Positions 7,979-15,973 of a DNA stretch of 64,000 nt are shown here, one piece after another (position 1 is the stretch's first letter; each line of letters opens with the position of its first letter). The notes under the pieces are model-generated. The model was not told where the DNA came from. It saw only the letters and a program-made list of their open reading frames with translations, and searched no databases. Source of the DNA: Novosphingopyxis sp965218915 (GTDB lineage: Bacteria; Pseudomonadota; Alphaproteobacteria; Sphingomonadales; Sphingomonadaceae); the NCBI RefSeq assembly GCF_965218915.1, contig NZ_OZ244708.1, forward strand, positions 1,488,001 through 1,552,000. Direction: 5' to 3'. Both the position numbers and the translations under genes were made by a program.

Positions 7979-8695
7979 CTAGCCCTTCACCGCCGCCTCT
8001 TGGGCCTTGAAAATCTCGCCGCAGCCGATCTGGGCGAGGCGGAGCAGGCGCAGCAGGCCCTCCTCATCGTAGGTCGCACCCTCGGCGGTGGCCTGCACCT
8101 CGGCGATGCGGCCGCCCTCGATCAGCACGAAATTGGCGTCGGCGTCCGCGCTTGAATCCTCGGCATAATCGAGGTCGAGCACCGGCGTGCCCTGATGGAT
8201 GCCGCAGCTGACCGCGGCGATCTTAGCCGCGATCGGATCGGCGGCGATCATGCCGCGCTTGAGGAGACCATCGACCGCCAGCCGCATCGCCACCCAGGCG
8301 CCGCTGATCGCCGCGGTGCGCGTGCCGCCATCGGCCTGGATCACGTCGCAATCGAGCGTGATCTGATGCTCGCCGAGTTTTTTCATGTCGACGACCGAGC
8401 GCAAGCTGCGCCCGATAAGCCGCTGGATTTCCTGCGTTCGCCCGGACTGCCTGCCCTTGGCCGCCTCGCGCATGCCGCGCGTATGCGTGGCGCGCGGCAG
8501 CATCGAATATTCGGCCGTCACCCAGCCCTCGCCCTTGCCGCGCATCCACGGCGGCAGCCGGTCCTCGACGCTGGCCGTGCACAGCACCCGCGTGTCGCCG
8601 AAGCTGACGAGGCAGGAGCCTTCGGCATGTTTGGTGAAGCCGGTTTCGAAGCGGAGCGCGCGCATTTCATCGGCGGCGCGGGAAGAGGGACGCAT
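7979..8695 (-). CDS. rph: Ribonuclease PH
   Basis: Phosphorolytic 3'-5' exoribonuclease that trims tRNA 3' ends. 238 residues, full family length. Motifs: MRPSSRAADEMR at the start, GDTRVLCTASVE, GWVTAEYSMLPRATHTR, GRTQEIQRLIGRSLR (phosphate-binding Arg region), TLDCDVIQADGGTRTAAISGA, and LDLDYAEDSSADADANFV. First gene of the leftward rph-rdgB-hemW run, divergent from hrcA with a repeat element between. Confidence 0.97.
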   Translation of the reverse strand: MRPSSRAADEMRALRFETGFTKHAEGSCLVSFGDTRVLCTASVEDRLPPWMRGKGEGWVTAEYSMLPRATHTRGMREAAKGRQSGRTQEIQRLIGRSLRSVVDMKKLGEHQITLDCDVIQADGGTRTAAISGAWVAMRLAVDGLLKRGMIAADPIAAKIAAVSCGIHQGTPVLDLDYAEDSSADADANFVLIEGGRIAEVQATAEGATYDEEGLLRLLRLAQIGCGEIFKAQEAAVKG

Positions 8696-8726
8696 GGGAA
8701 TTCCTTAAGTGGGATGGCTGTTAACG

Positions 8727-8870
8727 CCTCTTCCTTAGGGAGAGGCAACGAGACTTGCCAGCTTGCTGGCTGGGCGCAGTGGTGAGGGTGACGAATTGGC
8801 TATCACCCTCACCCAGCTTCGCTAGGCGCTGCGCGCCAAGCTGCGCTACCTCTCCCCGAGGGAGAGGGAA
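8727..8870. repeat. Intergenic inverted repeat, CTCTCCC...GGGAGAGG / CCCTCACCC family, copy 1
   Basis: CCTCTTCCTTAGGGAGAGGCA at the left and TACCTCTCCCCGAGGGAGAGG at the right are themselves small hairpins; between them GTGAGGGTGA pairs with TCACCCTCAC. It fills the rph-hrcA divergent gap. A related element is at 57027-57211. No CIRCE element (TTAGCACTC-N9-GAGTGCTAA) was found here. Confidence 0.75.
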
Positions 8871-8907
8871 TTTGGCAAAGCGTGCGAAGCCGCCTAGATT
8901 CCTTTAT

Positions 8908-9951
8908 ATGACCACCCCGCCCATCACCGAACTGACCGAGCGCACGCGCGACATCTTTCGCAGCGTGGTCGAGGCGTATCTCGAAAGCGGCCAGCCGGTG
9001 GGATCGCGCACGATCAGCCGGGCGAGCGTGCTGGGCCTGTCGCCCGCGACGATCCGCAACGTCATGCAGGATCTCGAGGAGATCGGGCTGCTGGCGGCGC
9101 CGCACACCAGCGCCGGGCGGCTACCGACCGATCTCGGGCTGCGGCTGTTCGTCGACGGACTGATGCAGGTCGCCGAGCCCTCGGACGAGGAACGGCAGGC
9201 GATCGAATCGCAGCTCAGCGGTTCGGGGCCGATCGAGCAGGCGCTGGCCTCGGCCACGGCGATGCTGTCGGGCCTGTCGAGCTGCGCCGGGATCGTGCAG
9301 GTGCCCAAGCGCGAACCGCGGCTGAAGCAGTTCGGGTTCGTGCGCCTGTCGGACACGCAATTGCTCGCGATCCTGGTCGGCGAGGATGGCAGCGTCGAGA
9401 ACCGCATCGTCGATCCGCCGCCGGGCGTGACCGACGCGACGCTGGCGGAGGCGTCCAATTATCTCACGCGGCATCTGGCGGGGCTCACTTTGTCCTCAGC
9501 GCTCGCGCAGATCGACGGCGAGATCCGCGACCGCAGGCAGGCGCTCGACCGGGCCAGCGCCGATCTGGTACGCCAAGGCCTCGCCACCTGGAGCCTCGAC
9601 GGGGGCGACCGGCCGGTGCTGATCGTGCGCGGACAGGCGCGGCTGCTCGACGAAAGCAGCGCGGCCGATCTGGACCGGGTGCGGCAGCTGCTCGACGAGA
9701 TCGAGAGCGAGGAAGAAATCGCCCGGCTGATCGACAGCGCGCGCGAGGCGGAAGCGACCAAGATCTTCATCGGATCGGAGAACAAGCTGTTCTCGCTCAG
9801 CGGATCGTCGGTCATCGCCGCGCCGTACAAGGACAGCGCCGGAACAATCGTCGGCGTGGTCGGCGTGATCGGCCCCACGCGCTTGAACTATGCGCGGATC
9901 GTGCCCATGGTGGATTTCACCGCGCGGGCGCTTTCGCGATTGGTCGATTGA
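8908..9951 (+). CDS. hrcA: Heat-inducible transcriptional repressor HrcA
   Basis: Repressor of class I heat-shock genes (groESL, sometimes grpE/dnaK) through the CIRCE operator. 347 residues. The N-terminal winged helix contains LTERTRDIFRSVVEAYLESGQPVGSRTISR and LSPATIRNVMQDLEEIGLL; SAGRLPTDLGLRLFVD follows, then the GAF-like HrcA domain ending GVVGVIGPTRLNYARIVPMVDFTARALSR. ATG 8908 gives the family N-terminus MTTPPITELTERTRDI; an upstream in-frame extension is translated repeat DNA. It is followed 41 bases later by grpE. Confidence 0.96.
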   Translation: MTTPPITELTERTRDIFRSVVEAYLESGQPVGSRTISRASVLGLSPATIRNVMQDLEEIGLLAAPHTSAGRLPTDLGLRLFVDGLMQVAEPSDEERQAIESQLSGSGPIEQALASATAMLSGLSSCAGIVQVPKREPRLKQFGFVRLSDTQLLAILVGEDGSVENRIVDPPPGVTDATLAEASNYLTRHLAGLTLSSALAQIDGEIRDRRQALDRASADLVRQGLATWSLDGGDRPVLIVRGQARLLDESSAADLDRVRQLLDEIESEEEIARLIDSAREAEATKIFIGSENKLFSLSGSSVIAAPYKDSAGTIVGVVGVIGPTRLNYARIVPMVDFTARALSRLVD

Positions 9952-9992
9952 GGGCGCGGCGCTTCCCCGATTTTTGTGCGAAAGACTCAAGA

Positions 9993-10583
9993 ATGACCGA
10001 CGACAAGCAAATGGACGAAGCCGCCGAGAAGGAACTGGCCGAAGCCGAACTGAAAGGCGTGCCGGAAGCGCTGCGCGAGGAAACCGCCGAGACCGCGCCC
10101 GAGCTGAAGGAACATGATCGTCTGGCCGAGCTGGAAAGCCAGCTCGCCGAGGCCCGGCAGAACGTGCTCTACGCGCAGGCCGAAACGCAGAACGTCCGCC
10201 GCCGCGCCGAAAAGGACGCCGCCGACGCGCGCAACTATGCCGCCACCGGCTTCGCGCGCGATGTGCTGTCGGTGAACGACAATCTGCAGCGCGCGCTCGA
10301 CGCGATTCCGACGGAGGTGCGCGACGAGGAGAAATGGCGCGGGCTCATCACCGGCATCGAGGCGACCGGGCGCGAGCTGGAGAACGTGTTCGGCAAGCAT
10401 GGGATCACCCGCGTCGCCGCCAAGGGCCTTCCGCTCGATCCCAACGTCCATCAGGCGATGATGGAAATTCCGAGCGACGAGGCCGAGCCGGGCACGGTCG
10501 TGCAGGAAATCCAAGCGGGTTACATGATCAAGGACCGGCTGCTGCGGCCTGCGCTGGTGGGTGTGGCGAAGAAGGCGGAATAG
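9993..10583 (+). CDS. grpE: Nucleotide exchange factor GrpE
   Basis: Cochaperone that releases ADP from DnaK. 196 residues. A long N-terminal acidic coiled coil (about residues 1-75, with ERAELESQL-like heptads such as HDRLAELESQLAEARQNVLYAQAETQNVRRRAEKD) leads to the C-terminal beta domain with HGITRVAAKGLPLDPNVHQAMMEIPSDEAEPGTVVQEIQAGYMIKDRLLRPALVGV, the GrpE signature. Start MTDDKQMDEAAEKE at ATG 9993. Probably an operon with hrcA; an inverted repeat starts 38 bases after its stop. Confidence 0.97.
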   Translation: MTDDKQMDEAAEKELAEAELKGVPEALREETAETAPELKEHDRLAELESQLAEARQNVLYAQAETQNVRRRAEKDAADARNYAATGFARDVLSVNDNLQRALDAIPTEVRDEEKWRGLITGIEATGRELENVFGKHGITRVAAKGLPLDPNVHQAMMEIPSDEAEPGTVVQEIQAGYMIKDRLLRPALVGVAKKAE

Positions 10584-10620
10584 ACGTTTGCACGCGGACG
10601 CGCTCTCGCATTAAAACCAG

Positions 10621-10703
10621 CGTCATCCCGGGCTTGACCCGGGATCCAGGGCGGGATGGAATTGCCGCTGGGCTCTGGATTCCGGATCTAGTCCGGAATG
10701 ACG
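10621..10703. repeat. Intergenic inverted repeat, GTCATCCCGGGCTTGACCCGGGATCC family, copy 2
   Basis: Left arm CGTCATCCCGGGCTTGACCC... faces right arm ...CTGGATTCCGGATCTAGTCCGGAATGACG. Located 38 bases after grpE, so it probably acts as a terminator or 3'-end stabiliser. Confidence 0.8.
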
Positions 10704-10790
10704 GCGTAGATCAAGGGTCACGGATTTCATCAGGGAACGCAACCCGCTCCCCGTCCGTTGCCGCAGCGTAACGAACAGGAGCGTTTTTCC

Positions 10791-11495
10791 ATGTCCACTG
10801 CCCGGACCAGCCGCGCCAACCCGCTCCACCGCCGTGCGTTTCTCGGCGGTGGCGTCATGGCGTCGGCGGCGCTGCTCTTGCCAGGTTGCCAGTCGATCCC
10901 CGGCTTCAGCCTGAACGAGGCGGTGCGGCGGTTGCTCGCTTTGAGCTCGCAAAACGCGTTCGCGCAGTTGCTCCGGCCCGGCGGCTTCTACGACAATGAG
11001 CTCGACCGCATCCCGCTGCCCGACCAGTTCGGCTCGACCGGATCAATCGTCGGCGCGGTGCTGCGCAGCGCCGCCTTTCGCGGCCAGCTCCAGCGCCAAC
11101 TCAACATCGCCGCCGAGCAGGGCGCCGAGCGCGCCGCGCCGCTGGTGACCGAAGCGATTCGCGGCGCCAGCTTCTCGGACGCCACCGCCATATTGCGCGG
11201 CGGCCCCAGGGCCGCGACCGATTTCCTGCGCGGCAGCATGGGCACCGCGCTCATCGGCGCGATGGTGCCCGAAATAGGCGGCGCGCTGCGGCTGGAGCAG
11301 AACGATATCGTCGCCCAGGCGATCCGCGCGGTCAGCGGCGTCGATGTGCAGGGCATCGCCACCAGCATCTCGCGTTCGGCCGATAACGTCATCTGGAACG
11401 CCATCGGCCGCGAGGAGGCCGACATCCGCGCCAATCCGCGCGCGAGCAACGACCCGCTGCTGATCGGGGCGCTCGGGATTGGTGGAGCGCTCTAG
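10791..11495 (+). CDS. DUF4197 family lipoprotein
   Basis: 234 residues, function unknown. The N-terminus carries twin arginine RRAFLGGG followed by a hydrophobic stretch and the lipobox LLPGC (Cys near residue 35), predicting export and lipidation. The mature part has DUF4197 features: DAVR-like LNEAVRRLLALSSQNAFAQL, a middle section ADAATEL-like, and a C-terminal helix. The start at ATG 10791 is preceded by AGGAG about ten bases away. It converges on the DUF2490 gene, with which it shares the four bases CTAG (both stop codons are TAG). Confidence 0.75.
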   Translation: MSTARTSRANPLHRRAFLGGGVMASAALLLPGCQSIPGFSLNEAVRRLLALSSQNAFAQLLRPGGFYDNELDRIPLPDQFGSTGSIVGAVLRSAAFRGQLQRQLNIAAEQGAERAAPLVTEAIRGASFSDATAILRGGPRAATDFLRGSMGTALIGAMVPEIGGALRLEQNDIVAQAIRAVSGVDVQGIATSISRSADNVIWNAIGREEADIRANPRASNDPLLIGALGIGGAL

Positions 11496-12169
11496 AGCTT
11501 GTAACCGAACGCCAGCAGCGCAGTATGGCCGATCCGGTCCTCGCCCCGGCGAAATATCCATTGGTTGAAATAGGACGCGTCGAGTGTGAGTTTACCGGCG
11601 ATCGGCAACCGCAGGCCGGCGGTGGTCCGGAGTTGGTCGAAGCCACGGCGCGCACCGCGATCGGTATCGTTAAGATTGTAGAACGCCTCGATGCTCGCGA
11701 CGGGCTGGATGCCGCCGGACGATATCTTGGGCCCGGCATATTGCGCCCGCTCGCGCAAGCGGAAGCCGACCTCGCCGTCGCCGGTGAAAATGCGTTCCTC
11801 CAGCCGCGTACGCGTCGCGATCGTTCCGCCAAGCACTCGACCAAGGCCGATGCCGAGGTCCTGATGCGGCCGCTGTTCCTCGCCGGTGAAGCGGCCGTCA
11901 CTGTAACTCCACGACTGGCCGTAGCCGATGCCGATGGTGACATCGGGGGCGATCTGCGTCTGCGCGGTGCCGCGGATCATATATTGCTGCAGGCCGCCCG
12001 CGACTTCGGAAAAGCGCAGGCTGGTATCGAGCGTGAAGCCGGTGGCATCGTCCACCGGCACGGTGACCGCGCCGTTCAGCCATCCCTGCGCCACCTGTTC
12101 GGCATGGACCGGCGCGGCGGCGATCAGCGCGGCGGCGCCGAGGAGAACTGGGCGAACTAGGGCTGGCAT
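11492..12169 (-). CDS. DUF2490 domain protein (predicted outer-membrane beta-barrel)
   Basis: 225 residues. Signal peptide MPALVRPVLLGAAALIAAAPVHA, then alternating beta-strand pattern with WLNGAVTVPVDD, TGFTLDTSLRFSE, GRTRLEERIFTG-like TRTRLEERIFTGDG, RLRERAQYAGP and a C-terminal LAFGYKL ending typical of barrel proteins. DUF2490 members are small barrels of unknown role. The ATG at 12169 was selected because it begins the signal peptide; longer reading of this frame runs antisense through the aldolase gene. Divergent from that gene by 67 bases. Confidence 0.8.
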   Translation of the reverse strand: MPALVRPVLLGAAALIAAAPVHAEQVAQGWLNGAVTVPVDDATGFTLDTSLRFSEVAGGLQQYMIRGTAQTQIAPDVTIGIGYGQSWSYSDGRFTGEEQRPHQDLGIGLGRVLGGTIATRTRLEERIFTGDGEVGFRLRERAQYAGPKISSGGIQPVASIEAFYNLNDTDRGARRGFDQLRTTAGLRLPIAGKLTLDASYFNQWIFRRGEDRIGHTALLAFGYKL

Positions 12170-12236
12170 AGGGCGGGGGCCACGGGCTAAGACGGAAGGG
12201 AGAGCCCTTCCATAACGACAGCGAAAGCGCCCGCCC

Positions 12237-12890
12237 ATGAAATTCTTCGTCGACACCGCCGACACCGCCGAAATTGCCGACCTCGCCGAGACCGGCTTGC
12301 TCGACGGCGTCACCACCAACCCTTCGCTGGTCATGAAGGCGGGGCGCGATTTCAAGGAGGTGGTGACCGAGATTTGCGGACTCGTCGAGGGTCCGGTCAG
12401 CGCCGAGGTCGTCGCGCTCGACCATGACGGCATGATGCGCGAGGCCGAGACGCTGCGCCGGATCGCCGACAATGTGTGTATCAAGGTGCCGCTGACGATC
12501 GACGGGCTGAAGAGCTGCAAGAAGCTCACCGAAGACGGCACGATGGTCAACGTAACTTTGTGCTTTTCGGCCAATCAGGCGCTGCTCGCGGCCAAGGCGG
12601 GCGCGACATTCGTCTCGCCGTTCGTCGGCCGCCACGACGACAACGGGTTCGACGGCATGAAGCTGATCGACGACATCCGGCTGATCTACGACAATTACGC
12701 CTATGACACGCAGATCCTGGTCGCCTCGATCCGCCATCCGATCCATCTGCTCGAAAGCGCGCGCATCGGTGCGGACGTCGCCACCATGCCGCCGAGCGTG
12801 ATCCGCGGTCTGTTCAAACATGTGCTGACCGACCAGGGCATCGCGGCGTTCCTGAAGGACTGGGAGGCGACGGGGCAGTCGATCGGTTGA
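12237..12890 (+). CDS. fsa: Fructose-6-phosphate aldolase / small transaldolase (TalC/FSA family)
   Basis: 217-residue TIM barrel. MKFFVDTADTAEI and LDGVTTNPSLV open the protein; the Schiff-base lysine lies in CIKVPLT; NVTLCFSANQALLAAKAGATFVSPFVGRHDD and VASIRHPIHL follow the family pattern. The enzyme either condenses dihydroxyacetone with glyceraldehyde-3-phosphate or acts as a transaldolase in the pentose phosphate pathway; sequence alone does not separate the two activities. Full length, start unambiguous. Confidence 0.92.
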   Translation: MKFFVDTADTAEIADLAETGLLDGVTTNPSLVMKAGRDFKEVVTEICGLVEGPVSAEVVALDHDGMMREAETLRRIADNVCIKVPLTIDGLKSCKKLTEDGTMVNVTLCFSANQALLAAKAGATFVSPFVGRHDDNGFDGMKLIDDIRLIYDNYAYDTQILVASIRHPIHLLESARIGADVATMPPSVIRGLFKHVLTDQGIAAFLKDWEATGQSIG

Positions 12891-13176
12891 ATGAGATCCT
12901 TTATCCACAATTTTAAATTGCCGACGACTGGACAATCCAGCTAATTCATGGTTTGTTCCGCCAACTGATTGAAAATAGGAGGTGTCCGACGGTTATCTGA
13001 ATCGAACAACTGAGGTATTTTGCACGCTTTAACGACTCCCTTCTGCGAAACGGAAATGCTGCGCAATTCCCGTCCCGAGAGATAAGAAAAAATAAGCTCG
13101 GCCGGTTGTGCTTGCGCCTTATTAGCGGATAAGATGGATTTCAGACTGCGAAACGCCTCCAATTTTGGAGGGTACC

Positions 13177-13350
13177 ATGAATCCATGGTTCTACCTCGTC
13201 CATCTAGATGGTGACTGGCTGTATCGCTGGTTCATTTTGAATGATTATGGGAAACAGATTGCTATGTCTTGTGACGGTTTTTGGTCGCAGGACGAGGCAA
13301 GGCTAAACCTTGAATCATTTATGGAACTTGTGAAGCTTGAACCTGCATGA
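13177..13350 (+). CDS. Small 57-residue protein of unknown function
   Basis: ATG 13177 follows GGAGGG at a four-base gap. The product starts MNPWFYLVHLDGDWLYRWFILNDYGKQIA and ends SQDEARLNLESFMELVKLEPA. The arrangement of an aromatic strand, a GKQIAMS strand, then an EA..NLESF helix faintly resembles the YegP-like (DUF1508) fold, but the match is not convincing. It lies in an AT-richer patch (about 12891-13417) unlike its neighbours, suggesting transfer. No function assigned. Confidence 0.5.
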   Translation: MNPWFYLVHLDGDWLYRWFILNDYGKQIAMSCDGFWSQDEARLNLESFMELVKLEPA

Positions 13351-13417
13351 ACGAGCGTGGGGTGGCGCGTGACGTCACCCCTATTCGTTCGACGTGCTAT
13401 GCCTGTAGGAGCCTCTC

Positions 13418-14797
13418 ATGGAATCGGCACAAGCATCAATTTTTATAATTTTAGCTCTTCTGTTCGGACTGGCGATTGGCTGGTTCGTTGCCAGAAGGGG
13501 CGGCGATGACGCACGCGGCGCGATCGACATGTTGCGGATGCAGCTCGATTCGGTCGCCCGGGAGCGCGATGATGCCAAAACGGAGCTGGCGACGGTGCGC
13601 TCCGGTGCCGAGGAAGCGCGGCACGAACTGGCCTCGCTCAAGGCGGGACAGGCGGAGCGCGAGCGTTCGTTCGAGGCGCGCATGACCGAATTGCGCGAGG
13701 CCAAGGAGGCACTCAGCGCGCAGTTCAGCGAGATCGGCGGAAAATTGCTCGGCGAGGCGCAGGAGCGGTTCCTGAGGCGCGCCGACGAGCGCTTCAACCA
13801 GCAGGGCGACCGCAACGAGGAGAAGATCAAACAGCTGCTCGCGCCGGTGGGAGAACGGCTCAAGACCTATGAGGAGCAGGTCGGCAAGATCGAGAAGGAG
13901 CGCGTGGCGACCTATGGCGATCTGAAAGGCCTGATCGGGCAGATGCGCGAGGGGCAGGACCGGGTGCAGGCCGAGGCGGCGAAACTGGTCAATTCGCTGC
14001 GCAACGCGCCCAAGGCGCGCGGGCGCTGGGGCGAGCAGCAGCTGAAGAACGTGCTCGAGACCTGTGGTCTGGCGGAACATACCGATTTCCTGCTCGAACA
14101 GAGCATCGATACCGCGGACGGGCGGCTGCGTCCCGACGCGGTGGTCAAGGTGCCCGGCGGCCGCTCGCTGGTGATCGACGCCAAGGTGTCGCTCAACGAT
14201 TATCAGGACGCGTTCGGGGCGGAAGACGAGGTGACGCGCGAGTCCTTCATGACGCGGCATTGCGGGTCGATGAAGACCCATATCGACGGGCTGAGCCGCA
14301 AGGCCTATTGGGACCAGTTCGACGAGGCGCCGGACTATGTCGTCATGTTCGTGCCCGGCGAACATTTTCTCGCCGCGGCGCTCGAACACCAGCCGGACCT
14401 GTGGGATTATGCGTTCGAAAAGCGTGTGCTGCTGGCCACGCCCACCAATCTGGTGGCGATCGCGCGGACCGTCGCCAGCGTGTGGCGGCAGGAAGGCCTG
14501 GCGCGCGAGGCCAAGCGGATCGGCCAACTCGGCAAGGAGATGTACGATCGCCTCGCCGTCGCCGCCGAGCATCTGAAGCGCGTCGGATCGGGGCTCAATT
14601 CGGCGGTCGGAAACTACAACAAGTTCGTCGGCAGCTTCGAGCGCAACGTGCTGGCGACCGGGCGGCGCTTCAAGGAGCTGAACGTGGATACCGGCAAGAA
14701 GGAACTGGACGAGGTGCCCGAGCTGGACGCGCTGCCGCGTTACGGCGATGTCGAGGAAGCGCAGGAGGAAGAGGCGTGGTCGGAGGCGGCGGAGTAG
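13418..14797 (+). CDS. rmuC: DNA recombination protein RmuC
   Basis: 459 residues. An N-terminal membrane anchor (IFIILALLFGLAIGWFVAR, about 8-26) is followed by a long coiled coil (30-190) and the RmuC nuclease-like domain with NAPKARGRWGEQQLKNVLETCGL, DGRLRPDAVVKVPGGRSLVIDAKVSLNDYQDA, VMFVPGEHFLAAAL, and VLLATPTNLVAIARTVASVWRQE. It limits DNA inversions and is proposed to act on DNA structures at the membrane. Monocistronic; ends in a block of repeats. Confidence 0.95.
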   Translation: MESAQASIFIILALLFGLAIGWFVARRGGDDARGAIDMLRMQLDSVARERDDAKTELATVRSGAEEARHELASLKAGQAERERSFEARMTELREAKEALSAQFSEIGGKLLGEAQERFLRRADERFNQQGDRNEEKIKQLLAPVGERLKTYEEQVGKIEKERVATYGDLKGLIGQMREGQDRVQAEAAKLVNSLRNAPKARGRWGEQQLKNVLETCGLAEHTDFLLEQSIDTADGRLRPDAVVKVPGGRSLVIDAKVSLNDYQDAFGAEDEVTRESFMTRHCGSMKTHIDGLSRKAYWDQFDEAPDYVVMFVPGEHFLAAALEHQPDLWDYAFEKRVLLATPTNLVAIARTVASVWRQEGLAREAKRIGQLGKEMYDRLAVAAEHLKRVGSGLNSAVGNYNKFVGSFERNVLATGRRFKELNVDTGKKELDEVPELDALPRYGDVEEAQEEEAWSEAAE

Positions 14798-14805
14798 GAA
14801 CTGCC

Positions 14806-14930
14806 GTCATTGCGAGGAGCGGAGCGACGCGGCAATCCAGGGCGCATTGGCGCTGGCCATCATGTGGAGCGCCGCGCCAACTCTGGATTGCTTCGTCGCC
14901 CCGGATAAATCCGGGCCTCCTCGCAATGAC
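14806..14930. repeat. Intergenic inverted repeat, GTCATTGCGAGGAGCG family
   Basis: GTCATTGCGAGGAGCGGAGC... CGACGCGGCAATCCAG at the left faces CTGGATTGCTTCGTCG... GGCCTCCTCGCAATGAC at the right. It starts 8 bases after the rmuC stop and, with the next repeat, fills the 333-base gap 14798-15130, in which I see no gene. Confidence 0.85.
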
Positions 14931-14978
14931 AAGAGTTTTTTTCGCACCAGACGGATTATCAGCGGGCCTACCCTACAC

Positions 14979-15066
14979 CGTTCGCCCTGAGCTTGTCGAA
15001 GGGCTGCTCTGTTCAAGGGTGAGCTCACTTAATGGATGCGGTCCTTCGACAGGCTCAGGACGAACG
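14979..15066. repeat. Intergenic inverted repeat, CGTTCGCCCTGAGCTTGTCG family, copy 1
   Basis: Left arm CGTTCGCCCTGAGCTTGTCG AAGG, right arm CCTTCGACAGGCTCAGGACGAACG. It sits between the convergent rmuC and META-domain genes. A second copy splits secD from secF at 54137-54211. Confidence 0.85.
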
Positions 15067-15130
15067 GATGTGGGTGAATTGGGTCAGGCGATAACGCTCG
15101 TGAAAACGCAACTTCTCCCTAAAGCTCTTC

Positions 15131-15892
15131 TCAAAAAACCTGGCTCAGCACCGCCACGCGCCCTTCCGGCGCCGTCAAAATCATGTTGCCGTTGGGCGCG
15201 TAGCGGATCGCGCCCAGCCGGCGGACGCGGTCGCCGACCGGCTGGGCTTCGGCGGCAGCGAGCAGATCGAGCAGCGCGCGTTCTTGGCCCATCGTGCCGG
15301 GCGCGCACGCCATGCGCGTGCTGCGCGCCGGGCCGAAGCTCACCGCCATGCCGTCGATCGCATAGTCCGCCGAGAAGCGGTTGCAGCCGGTCGATCCGCT
15401 CACCGTCTGTCCGTCGAAGCGCAGCACCGCGTCGGTGCTCTCGACCGGCAGGCCGTTGACGTCGAGCATCCGCCAGCTGGTGCCAGCCAAGTCCTGCGGC
15501 GGCAGGATGCTTCCCCCGCAGCCGCTGAGATCGCGGCCGTCGGGCAGTTGCACCGTCACTGTGTCGTGAAAGCGCCGGTCGCTCATGCCGTCCGAGCATT
15601 CGCTGTACGTGACGTCGACCGTCATTGCCTCGGCGACATAGCGCAGCCCGTTGAAACTGGGCGAGGCGGGCGGGGTGGGAATGGTGTAGCGACCGCCATC
15701 GGCGCCGTCATAGCGCATCGCCTGCGGATCGATGACCAGGTTCCAGAACGGCTCGGTGCCGAGCGCGCGGTAGGAGGCGGTGTCGACGCCGGCCGGGGGC
15801 GCCTGGTCCTGCGTGACCGGCGGATAGTTGAGCGGCGGGTAGAGGTAATTCTGCCCGCAGCCGGACAGGGCGAGGGCGGCGAGCGGCCACAG
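15131..15892 (-). CDS. META-domain lipoprotein with an in-frame stop at the expected start
   Basis: The reading frame encodes a lipobox segment LALWPLAALALSGC followed by GQNYLYPPLNYPP, the strand EPFWNLVID, then a META (HslJ-like) domain with DLAGTSWRMLDVNGLP, LRFDGQTVSGSTGCNRFSADY and RALLDLLAAAE. Export and lipid anchoring are implied. The only ATG giving a full signal peptide (15910) is followed by ACC and then TGA at 15904-15902. In-frame alternatives are a CTG at 15892 (used for the coordinates here) or the internal ATG at 15718, which would lose the signal. It may be a pseudogene, a CTG start or a base error. Confidence 0.65.
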   Translation of the reverse strand: MWPLAALALSGCGQNYLYPPLNYPPVTQDQAPPAGVDTASYRALGTEPFWNLVIDPQAMRYDGADGGRYTIPTPPASPSFNGLRYVAEAMTVDVTYSECSDGMSDRRFHDTVTVQLPDGRDLSGCGGSILPPQDLAGTSWRMLDVNGLPVESTDAVLRFDGQTVSGSTGCNRFSADYAIDGMAVSFGPARSTRMACAPGTMGQERALLDLLAAAEAQPVGDRVRRLGAIRYAPNGNMILTAPEGRVAVLSQVF

Positions 15893-15973
15893 GGCGAGCG
15901 ATCAGGTCATGACCCGAAAACGTTCCGCAACCGATATGGGTTCCCGCGGATAGCCCGCGATCCGCCCGCCCGA

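Noticed and set aside
8696..8907. CIRCE operator in front of hrcA
   Set aside because: No TTAGCACTC-N9-GAGTGCTAA in the gap; only the large inverted repeat is present.
9459..9878. Minus-strand frames across hrcA
   Set aside because: Shadows of hrcA in other frames with Ser/Arg-rich low-complexity translation.
12941..13186. 81-codon minus-strand frame
   Set aside because: Its start overlaps the start of the small plus-strand gene at 13177, it has no clear ribosome site and no family resemblance.
14806..15066. CRISPR-like array
   Set aside because: The repeats are unrelated inverted-repeat elements, not evenly spaced direct repeats with spacers; no cas genes in the window.
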